Shown: in pieces, positions 44,691 through 55,563 of the stretch
Layout: each line of letters starts with the position of its first letter
Numbering within the stretch: position 1 is the first letter of the stretch
From: Paramyrothecium sp. XJ0827
Lineage: Eukaryota > Ascomycota > Sordariomycetes > Hypocreales > Stachybotryaceae
Assembly: GCA_020881915.1 (NCBI GenBank)
Contig: JAJFPB010000002.1
Span: forward strand, 248,001 to 312,000
Length of the DNA: 64,000 nt
Direction of reading: 5' to 3'
Position numbers and translations under genes: made by a program
Notes under the pieces: model-generated
What the model saw: only the letters and a program-made list of their open reading frames with translations
Database searches by the model: none
What the model was told of the DNA's origin: nothing

Positions 44691-45150
44691 GATCATGAAT
44701 TTGTCGACTGTTTTCATGTGTTAATAGCTAGCTCTTATGCATTCAATCTTAAAATGGCGAACGTAGGAGCAGCGAAGGAGACTGGTTTTCAAAGACATCC
44801 ATAATTCAAGTCATCCAGCATCTTCCGTAGCGGTATACACTTCAGAAATTGGCCATAGGCGACACACAAATCAATCTTTCCGGGGATAGTTATGAGACAG
44901 TAAATGCTCCATCAGGCGAGACGGAGCAGATCTGGCTGCAACTTTAGTGCGTACCAGTGCCCGTCGCGCGGTGTGCCAGGATTTGGAGATCGATACCTGA
45001 CCTTTCGAAAGGACCAAAAGTGAATACAGCCTATTGAGCGCTCTTAGAGCCACCAAGAAGTGTTGCAGGAGGGTGACCAAGACCTACTGTTTGCATTGAG
45101 CAGTATTTGATTCTTCCATGATACAAAGGATTGTGGTCAAGCTAATCTCC
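44691..45150. other. Intergenic, nothing recognised
   Basis: No upstream exons of the transporter relic were found here. Confidence 0.5.
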
Positions 45151-45462
45151 TCAACAGCCGCCACCGTCTCCTCCACCACCACCATCTCCTCCACCACCAC
45201 CTCCTCCGCCAGCATCTCCTCCTACACCATGCCCTCCGCTTCCATGCCCGCCATAACCACCATCGCCGCCGCCATAATAACCCCAGTCACCGGTAGAGGT
45301 ATAGCCTCCTGTGCTGCCAGATCCGCCGTAGTCATATTTCCGCCGCTGGACGTTGTGCACCTTCTGCTTCGGTCGAGGAATGCTCGGTTGGTCTGGCTTG
45401 ATAGGGCGCATGCTGATCGCGCGGGACTCGCCTCCGTTGTTCTGTCGCGATCCGAAACACAT
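45151..45462 (-). CDS. Small glycine-rich protein (MCFG type)
   Basis: 103 residues from MCFGSRQNNGGES to the terminal GGGC. A basic Arg/Lys/Pro-rich half (SIPRPKQKVHNVQRRKYDYGG) is followed by a Gly/Tyr/Asp-rich low-complexity tail made of GGYGGHG and GGGGGDGGG-like runs. The MCFGS start, seen in many short fungal glycine-rich proteins, could allow N-terminal palmitoylation of Cys2. That is inference. The frame stays open upstream to another ATG at 45540, but the MCFG start is preferred. Confidence 0.6.
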   Translation of the reverse strand: MCFGSRQNNGGESRAISMRPIKPDQPSIPRPKQKVHNVQRRKYDYGGSGSTGGYTSTGDWGYYGGGDGGYGGHGSGGHGVGGDAGGGGGGGGDGGGGGDGGGC

Positions 45463-47843
45463 GATGTCTCGTTTTTGTGGTTGTGCTAATTCTTTGAATC
45501 TCGTCTTGATGATCGGATTCGGAAATGGGCAATGAAGCACTTGCGATGGGAAAAAAACAGGATGGGGGATTTCTCCATGCCTCCTACTCTTCTTCTTTTT
45601 AAGGTGCCACCGTTATGATTTTCTCGATTGTAATGGGTTTTCCAAGAAACTTTGAGAGAAACCTACTGCCGTCTGAAGACACCCTGCGAGAGCCAAGAAG
45701 GTTGTAGAGAATCAGCTAATTTGGAAGTTACCCAGCAATTTACTTTGAGCTCCGCCATATATTTCAATCCCGCCGCCCTGAATCATCTGACAGTGGTGCT
45801 TTCAAGCAGGCCATATGTATCGAGATTATAGCTCTCGACGCCATCGATGGACCGGAGTCGCCATTATCCGCGTTTTGTTGGATGTTTGAAAGTCAAGGGG
45901 AGAGGTTCAGGATTTCCTTGTCCTTAATCACGCTGAATGTGGGATAGTCGTTTCTCGTGGACATGGCCTACCTAACCGGTAACAAGGCCAACACTCTTAT
46001 GATCGCAACTATGAATCCTCCCATGGTGTATTGTACAATTGCGGCTTTTGAGACTTGCCGAAGTAGGGTTTTAGAGTAAGGTTACTTAAGCTATAGAGTT
46101 TGGGTTTCATATGCATCATGGTCATGATGGCATTTTGACATTGGGCTGAGTGTGCATCTGCAGGAATGAGCTCCGAGCTGGTCCACTCATCAAACTCCCC
46201 AGCACAAGCTAAAGCTATTGCGTTGCATCATCAAGGTCCCGTAGAGACCATTGAAAATACACCGGGGCATCACAGTGAACGATGTATTGCGAGAAAGAGA
46301 ATGCAAGAATGAGTAGCCTGTAAATTATGACTTTTCCTAACTAATGAAGCAGGGTAGAGAAAGAAGCATGTCTCCTAAATCTAGTCGCACCATCAACCAC
46401 GGTAAATTTGATTGCTTGATGACATACAACGCTTCTCAGCTCTGACCACGACCAGCCATCACCGGAACTTTTGGCTAAGAACTAATCAACAGACATGGCT
46501 TTTCATCTGACTGGATCTGTTCTGAAAATGCGTACGCCTTGCGTGATTGGGTAATCTGGAGCATCTGTGTCAAGCTTCCAGAACCTCGCAGTGATTCTTC
46601 TTGACCACTTTCACAAAAGTCCTCAAGACTTCACAACTCAAGGGTAGTCTTAGTCCAACCTAACTTTGCAATGGCTTACACCTGCCATTCCTGTACTCTG
46701 CATTTTGCACTGCTAGGCCGGGAGCGGTCTGCTCCACAGCAACTTGGCAATCGGTAAAGCCTTTACGAATGGGAAGCGTCGAGGACCCACCACGTCCTTC
46801 TATTTCGTCAGCCGCAGCGCTGCAGGCATCGGCCTTCGTGGCCGCTCCAGCGAAGCATGGATACCAGCCTCTGGTTTATCCTGGCGCTTCATCTTCTGCA
46901 TTCGGCAAGGGTCACAGAAGCATTAGACAAAGCCTGGGAGGAAAACAGGAGCCTTGCCGTCAACTTGATTGACTTTAGTAATCACATCTTGGGGATAACT
47001 CTGATAGAGGGAACTATAACAGTGAAGGATTTTTCGAAGGGTAGCGGCAGAGGGCAGTGGCAATAACCCTTACACGCGCTGCAAATGCACACAGGCATGC
47101 AGTTATGGATATCTCGGTGTGCATGGGTCACGAACATGGGAAGCTTTTCCTCGCAAGGTATGCTTTTTAGGAAGTCAATGGAAAGGAGCCGCCACCCGCG
47201 CAAACCTTTGTAAAATTATGGAATACTTGGGAGACGCAGGATATAATACAGCTCATGTTTACGCTTGACTGTGACAACTCACAGGTCAAATGTTTAGACG
47301 GAAGAATGGGCGGGACCCCTGTCGTAGGGCACCGCCGGCATCAGGCCAAGAAGAACGTCAGATGGGGTGATTTTCGCCGCAGCCGCATGCGCCAAGCCCT
47401 TCCGGAACGATCCAATTGCAGGCTCCCACCAAGTGTTCCCGGGACTGACCGGTCTCACCCGGAGCATCTGCCATATTCCTAACGAGAGCGAATGAAGAAG
47501 CGCGATACCGTCCGTCGAGCTCACGGGATAGGCCGCACATGCAAGATGCCTGAGCGAAAAGCCTGACGCAACCAGCATTAGCATTGTACAACGTCACGGT
47601 AATGAGGCACTGCCCCTGAAGAGCGCATTGTCTGCCATCGATCCCGTTCGTCTGCGTTCCGCAACTTGCCAATCGCGTGATGTGACCAGACGAGATAACA
47701 TGGGCTGGCGACATGGGCATTCTGGAACAGTATTAAAGCGCGGCCACTGAAGCACCCGTTGCTTGCCTCTTGATAACATAACATAGCTACACACTAATTG
47801 AGTTCTTACAACCGTATTGGTCTTTGACCACCGACACTCCACC
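45463..47843. other. 2.4-kb intergenic, no gene supported
   Basis: Frames up to 120 codons on both strands lack motifs and overlap one another. The right third (47250-47800) becomes GC-richer toward the aquaporin gene. No repeats noticed. Confidence 0.55.
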
Positions 47844-48899
47844 ATGCCTACCATCCAGTCGATGGCGATGCCCTGCAACCCACCGCAGACGCATCCGCAT
47901 CCCTCCTTTTTGCACCCAGATCAGTGGATCTCCGCGCACTGGCACAACTCGAGGGCGCCCAGCTCGCGGACAGCTGAAAACGAGCAGCTGCCGCCCAACC
48001 CCCATCAAGCCGAGAAATTGAAGCCCGTCAATCGGCCCATTTCGCGACGCCGCCTGCTGTTCGAACACGCACGGCCATCCTGGTTACGGGAATGCGTTGC
48101 AGAAGCCACTGGCGTGTTCTGCTTCGTCTTCTGTGGCATCTCGTCAATCGCCAGCTTCACGCTGCACCAAGAGGACAGGCTCGGCGTCGCGGCCTTTGGC
48201 AGCATCCTACAGATCGGGTTTGCCTTTGCCTTCGGCGTGGCCTTGGCCATCATCACCTGTGCGCCCGTCTCGGGCGGCCACTTCAATCCGGCCATCACTC
48301 TCGCCATGGCCTTTTGGCAAGGCTTCCCTTGGAAAAAGGTCCCGTACTACATCTTCAGTCAAATCCTCGGTGCCTTCGTGGCAGGCATGCTAGTCATGGG
48401 CATGTACTGGGAGAAGGTGTGGGATGTAAGCGCCGTGCTCACCGAGGCCGGGAAGCCGCTTGTCGGCGGCGGCGCACCGGCCTCCATGCTTTGCCCGATG
48501 CCTCACGAATGGCAGAGCCCGGCGTACCTATTCATAAACGAGTTCTTCGCCGACTTCTTCATCGGCATTGCGATTTGGGCAGCCCTTGACCCTACGAACC
48601 CATTCATCAGGCCTGCCGCCATACCGTTCGTCATTGGCTTCGCCTACGCCAGCATGATCTGGGGCTTCGGCAGCCTCACGCTGAGCACCAACTTGGCCAG
48701 GGATCTGGGTCCGCGTATGGTCGCGGCAATATTCTTCGGGAAAGAGGCCTTTACGCACAAAGGCTACGCCCCCATCGGAATGCTAGTCAACATCCCAGCG
48801 ACCCTTCTCGCCACGGCGTACTATGAGCTGTGGATGCGGGACAGCCTACTCACTCTTCGAAAAGGTCATGCTTCGTACAATGATGGCGAAGCCGTATGA
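47844..48899 (+). CDS. Aquaporin/aquaglyceroporin-family channel (MIP)
   Basis: An intronless 351-residue membrane channel for water or small solutes. A hydrophilic N-terminus of about 80 residues precedes six hydrophobic helices. The first half-helix motif is canonical (SGGHFNPAIT, Asn148-Pro-Ala). The second reads STNLARDLGPR: the Asn283 and the ARDLGPR context are kept, but Leu replaces the Pro of NPA. Such variant second motifs occur in fungal MIPs outside the classical aquaporins, so substrate is uncertain. The start at 47844 was preferred over one 27 bp upstream because of its better context (CACCATGCC). Confidence 0.88.
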   Translation: MPTIQSMAMPCNPPQTHPHPSFLHPDQWISAHWHNSRAPSSRTAENEQLPPNPHQAEKLKPVNRPISRRRLLFEHARPSWLRECVAEATGVFCFVFCGISSIASFTLHQEDRLGVAAFGSILQIGFAFAFGVALAIITCAPVSGGHFNPAITLAMAFWQGFPWKKVPYYIFSQILGAFVAGMLVMGMYWEKVWDVSAVLTEAGKPLVGGGAPASMLCPMPHEWQSPAYLFINEFFADFFIGIAIWAALDPTNPFIRPAAIPFVIGFAYASMIWGFGSLTLSTNLARDLGPRMVAAIFFGKEAFTHKGYAPIGMLVNIPATLLATAYYELWMRDSLLTLRKGHASYNDGEAV

Positions 48900-50590
48900 T
48901 TGGTTGTCTGTACGTTAGACATCAGACTATAATTCGTCTGATAATGATAGAGCTTTGGATATCAATTGCATTCCACCGAGATTGATTAGAATGTGATGCC
49001 AGAAACAACTACCGAGCAGCGAATGGAAATGGACTTGAGGTCGAACGGTGTGCTCTAATTCCCAGCCATGTCCAAAAACATTCTTGATATCGCGAAAACA
49101 GATTGATGCCTGGTCAACCGATTCCGCAATGTGCAGTGGCTTTTTTCACATCTGGATTTGCAATACAATGGACTGCCAGGACTGCCTTGGGAAACTAATT
49201 GGCCGCCGAAGCATGAGCGGGGCGCGTCACTTGACCGGATGTCCGCTTCCAGCTGCCGGACTCGTTCACTCCGACTTGGCTGGAACCCTGGCCCCGGCGA
49301 TCTTCCCCAGGTTGCAAGTCAGCTTCGGGATTCCGCCGGTCCTGCACGTTTACGTCAAGTTGTGCTGCTTGCCGGCTGCGGCCGGCCATGGGGATTTTGG
49401 GAAGCGCTTTGTGTGAAGTCTGTTGACGTTAAAGCAGTATGCTGAGATTCACCTCTCGTTCGTGGTGAATACACCGAGGAACATGTATCCAGACACTTTT
49501 TGAGAAATCCGATTCCAGAAGCACGCGTAGAGAGATGCCGGGCTATACAGAAAAACACAATTCCAACGGAAAGCTTTCCACAAACTGGTTGTCACTTGGT
49601 CGGTGGTACCGGGAACTGGAACGGTTGCCAGAGACTGCCAAGTTCTGGTATGATATTTGACTGGAGCATTTACTGGTTTCCGAATGTGAAGTTGCTTGGT
49701 CAAGTCGATTGCGTGATGAAGTATGAAAGTGCATATCCGCAGCCACAGCAGGTCTTGGACGTCCATCACAAGGTCGAAACAACTCACCAAGAATCCCCTG
49801 CCCGCCACGCGTCGCTCTGTTCGCGTGTGTGTGTAGTTCTCCCGCTGATCATGCTAGTGCCCAGGAACTCTTGATTAATCCCCTGATTGGTAACCTGGAG
49901 CTCCGGGGAAGGTAAATTCTATCTCATGGCCGATCCCCCGTCGCCGTCAGAATAAAGTAATGATCGTCCACGTCAAGCTCCTCCATTCGAGGGAAATTGT
50001 AATGGTCAAACGGACATTGCGCGTTCCGCCTATGGTGAAAGGGCAGCACGACTTTTGAGGCTTTAGTGTGCGTACCTTGCAGAAACGCTGGGCATTGAGC
50101 ATGATAATTAAATGCTTGTTTCAGAGAAGTGAAGCCGTGGTTCCCAGGCGGAGCGGTTTCTGTCGATCACCTACCGCCAGTCGCTGTAAACCGTCGTGAT
50201 CTGCTCGTCACATCTGCTGCGCAGAGACGATCAGCTCAGCATCGGAAAAGCACAGCAGTCAAGTCAGTAAAGATCATCGAATGTGGCCTCCGCGATTCGA
50301 GGAGAAATCATCGGCACATTGCGGCAGTCCGGAGAGAAGGTTCACATGTTCTCTACCTGACGAAGCGGGACAGTCCACGATGTGATCCGGACATTAAGCA
50401 ATTTCCACGATGGAAACGTTGGTGTTTGAAAGAGAGCCAAAGGTTATAAAAGAAACCAAGTCCGGTTGTTGAAAATGGCTTTCGAATCACTCACTCCAGC
50501 ATCGACAACCAAGCAGCCAATCCCTGACGAACACACTCGGCTTTTCACGATACCCAGCTTTAGTAGTGCTCGCCTACAACATCATTCATC
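48900..50590. other. Intergenic, pectate lyase promoter at the right end
   Basis: 1.7 kb with no supported gene. A TATA box lies at 50445. Confidence 0.55.
50445..50451 (+). promoter_or_regulatory. TATA box of the pectate lyase gene
   Basis: TATAAAA, 146 bp upstream of the ATG at 50591. Confidence 0.5.
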
Positions 50591-51685
50591 ATGAAGTTCT
50601 CTCCCGTTCTCCTGTTCAGCGCCGCCGCTGCCGCCTCTCCGCTCCGCAAGCTTGACGCCCGGGAGGTCACCAAGCGCCAGGCCGCCGAGGCCTGCGACAT
50701 TGGATACTGCCTGGAAAACGGCGGTACCACCGGCGGCGCGGCCGGCGAGACCGTCACCGTGTCGGACCTTGCGGGCCTGACCGAGGCCGCCGAGAGCGAG
50801 GGCCCCCTGACCATCATTGTCAGCGGCGCCATCTCCGGCAGCGCCAAGATCCGCGTCGCCGCGGACAAGACCATCTTCGGCGAGAGCGGTGCTTGTAAGT
50901 GACGACTGGGCGGTTCTTCCTGGCGACTTGCGAGTGCGGTCTTACTAACATCGGGCTGCAGCGCTTACCGGCATTGGCCTCTACATCCGCCGCGTCAACA
51001 ACGTCATCGTCCGCAACTTGGCTATTGGCCAGGTTGACGCGAGCAACGGCGATGCGATTGGCATCGACGAGTCCCTCAACGTCTGGATCGACCACGTTGA
51101 CCTGTCGGGCGACCTGAGCGCCGGCAAGGACGACCTGGACGGTCTCCTTGACATTACCCACGCCGCTGACTGGGTCACTGTGTCCAACGTCTACTTCCAC
51201 GACCACGTGAGTATCCGTCAAGATAACACTTCAACGCTTCTAGTTTACTGATGCTTTCACAGTGGAAGGGATCTCTGATCGGCCACTCGGACGGCAACGC
51301 GGACGAGGACACGGGCGCGCTGCACGTCACCTACGCCAACAACCACTGGAAGAACATCAACAGCCGCGGGCCGTCGGTGCGCTTCGGCGTCGTGCACATC
51401 GTCAACAACTACTACGACAGCCTGCTGGACAGCGCCGTCAACTCGCGCATGGGCGCGCAGGTGCTGGTGCAGAGCACGGCCTTCTCCAACACGCCCAACG
51501 CGCTCTTCTCGCGCGACTCGGACGAGACGGGCTACGCGGTCGTCGACGACGTCGACTTTGGCAGCTCCGAGAACGCGGTGCCCGAGGGCACGCTGACGCC
51601 CGGGTCGCTGCCCTACTCCATCCCGGCGCTTGGCTCGGGCTCTGTGGCGAGCAGCGTCCCCGGCTCTGCAGGCAACAAGCTGTAA
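50591..51685 (+). CDS. Secreted pectate lyase, polysaccharide lyase family 1
   Basis: Cleaves polygalacturonate by beta-elimination with Ca2+ during plant cell-wall breakdown. Exons 50591-50894, 50962-51206 and 51263-51685 give 323 residues. Signal peptide MKFSPVLLFSAAAAASP is followed by a short propeptide ending in a Lys-Arg processing site (VTKRQ). The PL1 features are in order: NGGTTGG, TIIVSGAISG, VRNLAIG, DAIGIDESLNVWIDHVDLS, the strand LLDITHAADWVTVSN, HDHWKGSLIGHSDGN, YANNHWKNINSRGPSVRFG (the conserved Arg that acts as base) and HIVNNYYDS. GC-rich codon use, like the following genes. Expression is probably plant-induced, but no specific operator was identified. Confidence 0.95.
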
Positions 51686-51885
51686 GCTGTGAGCTGTAAG
51701 CGGTGTGGGCGAATGCGGTGGTGCTGTAGCCTAGTTGCTCAGTCAGGCCAGGGATGTGGTTCTGTAAATATTTCCGATCAAAGGTCCATAGTCTTGAACA
51801 AATTGTTACAAATTGTTATACTAGTCTCAGAGGATTAGAGTAAAGTTCTGCATGTCTGTGCGAGTGTTTCTCTCCCGCAGTAAAC

Positions 51886-51978
51886 TTTTTTCTTCTTTTT
51901 TCTCTTTTTTCTTCCTTTTTTTCTTTCCCTTTTTATTATCTATCTTTTTTTTTTTTTTTTTCTTCTTCTTTTTTTTCA
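51886..51978 (+). repeat. T-rich polypyrimidine tract
   Basis: About 90 bp of T-runs interrupted by single C (including an 18-T run), downstream of the pectate lyase gene. A low-complexity tract. Confidence 0.9.
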
Positions 51979-52433
51979 TGGGCCTTGACTCGGGTTTTGG
52001 GTTTAGCCGCCTCCAGGGGCCGAAAGTCAAGAGCCACACGCCCAGGGGCCACAACCAGGAACAAGCTTGCAGCATTGGCATACGTAACGGCTCCTCAGCT
52101 CAGCGGAGTGATTGGCCGGCACCGGCTCTTGTGACCCCATCCTCATCCGCCCTTCTCCACTGTCAGCCCTCGCATCTCGCACCCTCGTCCCGTTGCCTCT
52201 CACGGAGGCGCTGCTGACTGCGTCGCGCACTGACCAGCCACTAACAGAGACCGCGGCTGTTTAGGCGGCGACTCGCGCTCCACGCAGATCCCCAGCGTTA
52301 AGGGGCTGTGCATGCACGCTGTGCCGTATTGAGCGGGTTTCATTTAAACCCGCCAGGGAGTCACTCCTTTCTTTTTTTGCCCAACACACACACTCCGGGG
52401 CGTCGCTGCTGTGCGTGACATCAGCAGGCCCTC

Positions 52434-52512
52434 TGGACTGGACTGGATTGGACTGGATTGGACTGGACTGGACTGGACTGGAACCTGTGCTGTGCTGTGC
52501 TGTGCTGTGCTG
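52434..52512 (+). repeat. GGACT-type and TGTGC microsatellites in the probable 5' UTR
   Basis: Repeats of GGACTGGATT/GGACTGGACT from 52434 to about 52482 run directly into TGTGC repeats to 52512, 100-180 bp upstream of the GT8 start codon. Confidence 0.9.
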
Positions 52513-52615
52513 GACTGGTCCTGCGCTGTCTCTGTCTGTATCGGTGTCTGTGTCTGCGTTTTCTCTTTTCATTTTTCCAGCGCCGCGCCTGTCGAGGCCG
52601 CCATCACCATCAACC

Positions 52616-53728
52616 ATGACGGTCGCTTGGCGCTCGTTGCCCAAGACGCACCGCCTCCAGGTCTTGTTTTGCGCTGTTTCTGTCCTATTAATCACTTGTT
52701 TCTTGATTGTCGAGAGGAGGACTGCCCGGAACATCGCCCTCAACATTCTGCACGGCACCATCCAGAGACCAGAGTATCTCCCCGCCCACAACGCCTCCGC
52801 CAACTCCACAGACGAACGCTCCGCCTACGTGACTTTCCTCACCAGCACCGTCGACGGAGGTGGTGAGGACCTCGACTCCGACGTATACTTCATCGCCACC
52901 CGAATCCTCGTCTGGCAGCTTCTGCACGACCATGTCACCAAGACGGTTGGCCATGACGTCGTCGTCCTAGTTACCCCTGACGTGACCGAGTCCCGCTGCG
53001 AGCGCCTACGAAAAGACGGAGCCATTGTTCGCTCCGTGGAGCTCGTTCACGGCCACGACGATGCCTGGGTCGTGCCAAAGTACAGCCGCTGGCAGGATGT
53101 CATGGCCAAGCTGCGCGTCTGGGAAATGGAGGAGTACTCACGCATCTTGATGCTGGATGGCGACATGGTGCTGCAGGCGCCGCTCGATGGTGTTTTCGAA
53201 GATCCTGGTGCTCAGCTGTTGAGCACCAAGCCCGACATTGGCCGCAAGGAGGACGAGCCAGAACTCCCGGACGAATACCTCCTTGCCAGCATTGGCGAAG
53301 TCGATACCGAGGACCACTCGTGGCCGCCGAAGCAGTGGGAGCACGGCTGGAGGAGCGACGTGAAGGAGCCCGGCTTTTTCAATGCCGGCTTCTTCATTCT
53401 CAAGCCTGACAGGAAAATGTTTGAGTATTTCGTCGCCCTCCTCGATCTCAAAGGCCGATTCGACCCCAAGTATCCAGAGCAAAACCTGCTCAACTACGCA
53501 TACCGCTGGGACGGGGCTATGCCGTGGCGAGAGATATCTTACACCTGGAACATCCGCTGGGCCACCGAAGACGACCTCGACGGCGGAGCTGTCAGCCTGC
53601 ACGAAAAGTGGTGGGAGGACCCTAGGAGTGGCAGCCGCCGCGTCAAGGATTTCTTGCTGAGCAAGAGATGGGAAATGGAGGAATACTACAGAATCCATGA
53701 TCTGATACCCAGATATGCGAGAAAATAA
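52616..53728 (+). CDS. Glycosyltransferase family 8, glycogenin/GlcNAc-transferase-like, type II membrane protein
   Basis: Transfers sugar from a nucleotide donor; acceptor unknown. Single exon, 370 residues from ATG 52616 (ACCATGA). A basic N-terminus then LQVLFCAVSVLLITCFLIVE, one signal anchor, places the catalytic domain in the Golgi lumen. Catalytic features: VVVLVTPDVTE, RILMLDGDMVLQAPL (the DxD metal site), EPGFFNAGFFILKPD, YPEQNLLNYAYR and the ISYTWNIRW strand, with His in VSLHEKWW completing the metal site. Frame is open upstream to 52415, but those codons read microsatellite and lack support. Confidence 0.9.
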   Translation: MTVAWRSLPKTHRLQVLFCAVSVLLITCFLIVERRTARNIALNILHGTIQRPEYLPAHNASANSTDERSAYVTFLTSTVDGGGEDLDSDVYFIATRILVWQLLHDHVTKTVGHDVVVLVTPDVTESRCERLRKDGAIVRSVELVHGHDDAWVVPKYSRWQDVMAKLRVWEMEEYSRILMLDGDMVLQAPLDGVFEDPGAQLLSTKPDIGRKEDEPELPDEYLLASIGEVDTEDHSWPPKQWEHGWRSDVKEPGFFNAGFFILKPDRKMFEYFVALLDLKGRFDPKYPEQNLLNYAYRWDGAMPWREISYTWNIRWATEDDLDGGAVSLHEKWWEDPRSGSRRVKDFLLSKRWEMEEYYRIHDLIPRYARK

Positions 53729-54753
53729 GCGAGCCTCTTTTTTATTTGCTTAAGGAGTTTTGTCAAGGACACTGCCCATGGCCAAGGCCAGGCTCGAACA
53801 AGGTTGTAAAACAACAAACTGCTTCCATCAAGGATTTTATACCCGGCGTCTCAGATACGGCAATAGAGATTAATGAAATACACATTATGCCTACGATATT
53901 CCTACTCCATGCATGATTCGGGCTTTGTGAGAACCTGCAGTCCGTCGATGAGGCCAAGTGAGCAACCCCAGGTCCCCAACAATCCATGATGATGCGCAAT
54001 GCAGAGCCAAGGGCTCGTTTCACTTGCAAGTCGCCAAAAATCTGAGTCGTAGTGTCCTCCCAAATGGGGACTATTTGAAAGTGCATTTTCCCCCTCCCCG
54101 CCTGATGACGTCAGATGACACAAAATATCGCCTATTCTGATCCCAAACTGAAGCTTGTTGAAAGCATTCGTTTAGACATAAATACCATGAATCACGTCTG
54201 GATCAATACAGATATGGATGAGGCAGAATTCGAACGCGCTTTGCAGGTTTTGGAGGCCAAAGCAGAGGCTCTACCCACAGGCAGCCGAGACCGTCCTTCG
54301 CTTCTGTCGATGGTAAGCGACAGTGTGTTTGACGAGTTCGAAGATACCGAACAATCTGAATACTTGATTGCATCCATCAAGCTTATGGAAGGAGTTGCCA
54401 ATTAAGTCTCACAATAGGATCCGATGAGAATAGGGTATTTATGATGCCTCGGTCATGGGAAACTGGAGCTCAGGGAACTTGAAAAAACCAATGAGCTCGA
54501 AGAAGGCACCATATTGTTGCAGCCCATTGTACTCTCCATTATTTACTGTCTCCTTGTTTCTTCATGGAGTACACGGTTTCTCGAGTATTAAGTCACCTCC
54601 CGTTCGACCATGGCGTTCACCTGACGTTGGGTTTCCCGTTGGATTTCCTGCCGAATCACCTGGATAAACTACGAATGTGATGAAATTCATAATTTCTCAA
54701 GGACATGACGTGAAGTGCATAAGCTCTTATGAAAGTTCGATGCTACTACTCCA
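53729..54753. other. Intergenic with one short possible gene
   Basis: Apart from the 72-residue frame at 54187, nothing recognised. Confidence 0.5.
54187..54405 (+). CDS. Possible small acidic protein
   Basis: 72 residues from MNHVWINTDMDEAEFERAL to KLMEGVAN, acidic and helical, without cysteines or a signal peptide. A CATAAATA element lies just upstream. No family recognised; could be a chance frame. An alternative start at 54115 would add 24 residues. Confidence 0.3.
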   Translation: MNHVWINTDMDEAEFERALQVLEAKAEALPTGSRDRPSLLSMVSDSVFDEFEDTEQSEYLIASIKLMEGVAN

Positions 54754-55563
54754 CTACTTTCGATGCTCCTCCATCCAAGTTACGCCGTAGTCAACCAACT
54801 GACGCTGCGGTAAAAGCACTGTATCTGCATCGCCAAACTTGCCGAACCTCACGGATCCGCTTTCTCGGACAAAAGCCTCGGTGATGGTGCAGAAGTCGTC
54901 GGAATCCCAATCGAGATCCTGAAACTCTGCCCACTCTGTTCTCCCGTTCCGCAGCATTGCTGCGCCCTGGGTCTGCCTCTTCTTGGAGGAGATTTCAGTG
55001 CGCGATTCCGATAGATGGAGTGACGAGTTATGCTCGTATCCTACCCCGATCAGTAGGATGTGACCTTCCAGATCATAAATCTTGCTCAAGGGCGACCCTT
55101 CCCCCAATCCATTCTCTAGAGGACTGTCGGCCGTCATCCGCTCTGCATGCCGACCCCGCGCAGCAAACGAAACGTGTGGGTGTGAGGACCGAACTGTTCC
55201 TGGCTTCGTGCGGAAGCATTCGGCTAGTGCGCCCATGTGTCGCGATGGTGTCCATGCCGGATCAAATGCCGGCGCCTCATGACGGATCGCATCCCACCAT
55301 TCGGGGGGCACCTCTGGTTGGCTCCAGTACTGCGGATCAGTGAGATCGCTTGTAAATGTCGGCATCACCAGGGTTCCATCCTCACCCACTGCCTCTTCCA
55401 GCGCCAACTCCACGGCCGGTGGACCACCTACCACGAAACCGACCGCACGGAGGGAGGAATGGACAAGCAGCGTCATGCCATGGTTCACACCCGATGCACT
55501 GAGATCCCGTAGGAGTGTAGTCTTGGTGGCGGGGAGATTGTGTGATTCAACAACCATCTTCAT
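54754..55563 (-). CDS. AAC(3)-family N-acetyltransferase (antibiotic_NAT fold)
   Basis: Acetyl-CoA-dependent aminoglycoside 3-N-acetyltransferase family; 269 residues, intronless, the usual bacterial length. Family blocks: TLLRDLSASGVNHGMTLLVH with SSLRAVGFVVGG, DGTLVMPTF, FDPAWTPSRHMGALAECFR, RSSHPHVSFAARG (conserved His), LSKIYDLEGHILLIGVGYEHNSSLHLSE (second conserved region). The protein is widespread in bacteria and sporadic in fungi, so lateral acquisition is plausible but untested. The natural substrate in a fungus is unknown, and the family name should not be read as proven drug resistance. Confidence 0.88.
   Translation of the reverse strand: MKMVVESHNLPATKTTLLRDLSASGVNHGMTLLVHSSLRAVGFVVGGPPAVELALEEAVGEDGTLVMPTFTSDLTDPQYWSQPEVPPEWWDAIRHEAPAFDPAWTPSRHMGALAECFRTKPGTVRSSHPHVSFAARGRHAERMTADSPLENGLGEGSPLSKIYDLEGHILLIGVGYEHNSSLHLSESRTEISSKKRQTQGAAMLRNGRTEWAEFQDLDWDSDDFCTITEAFVRESGSVRFGKFGDADTVLLPQRQLVDYGVTWMEEHRK

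Larger units (their letters stand above)
51686..52615. other. Intergenic, low-complexity
   Basis: Contains the T-rich tract and the TGGACTGGA/TGTGC microsatellite listed separately, plus the probable 5' UTR of the GT8 gene. Confidence 0.55.

Noticed and set aside
48092..48589. 165-codon forward frame inside the aquaporin gene
   Set aside because: Arg/His-rich out-of-frame shadow of a strongly supported MIP gene.
52415..52615. In-frame upstream extension of the GT8 gene
   Set aside because: It would translate the microsatellite into a Trp/Thr-Gly repeat before the signal anchor; the ATG at 52616 has good context and gives a normal type II protein.
53138..53698. 186-codon minus-strand frame
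   Set aside because: Antisense to the GT8 catalytic domain with no motifs; a GC-driven shadow.
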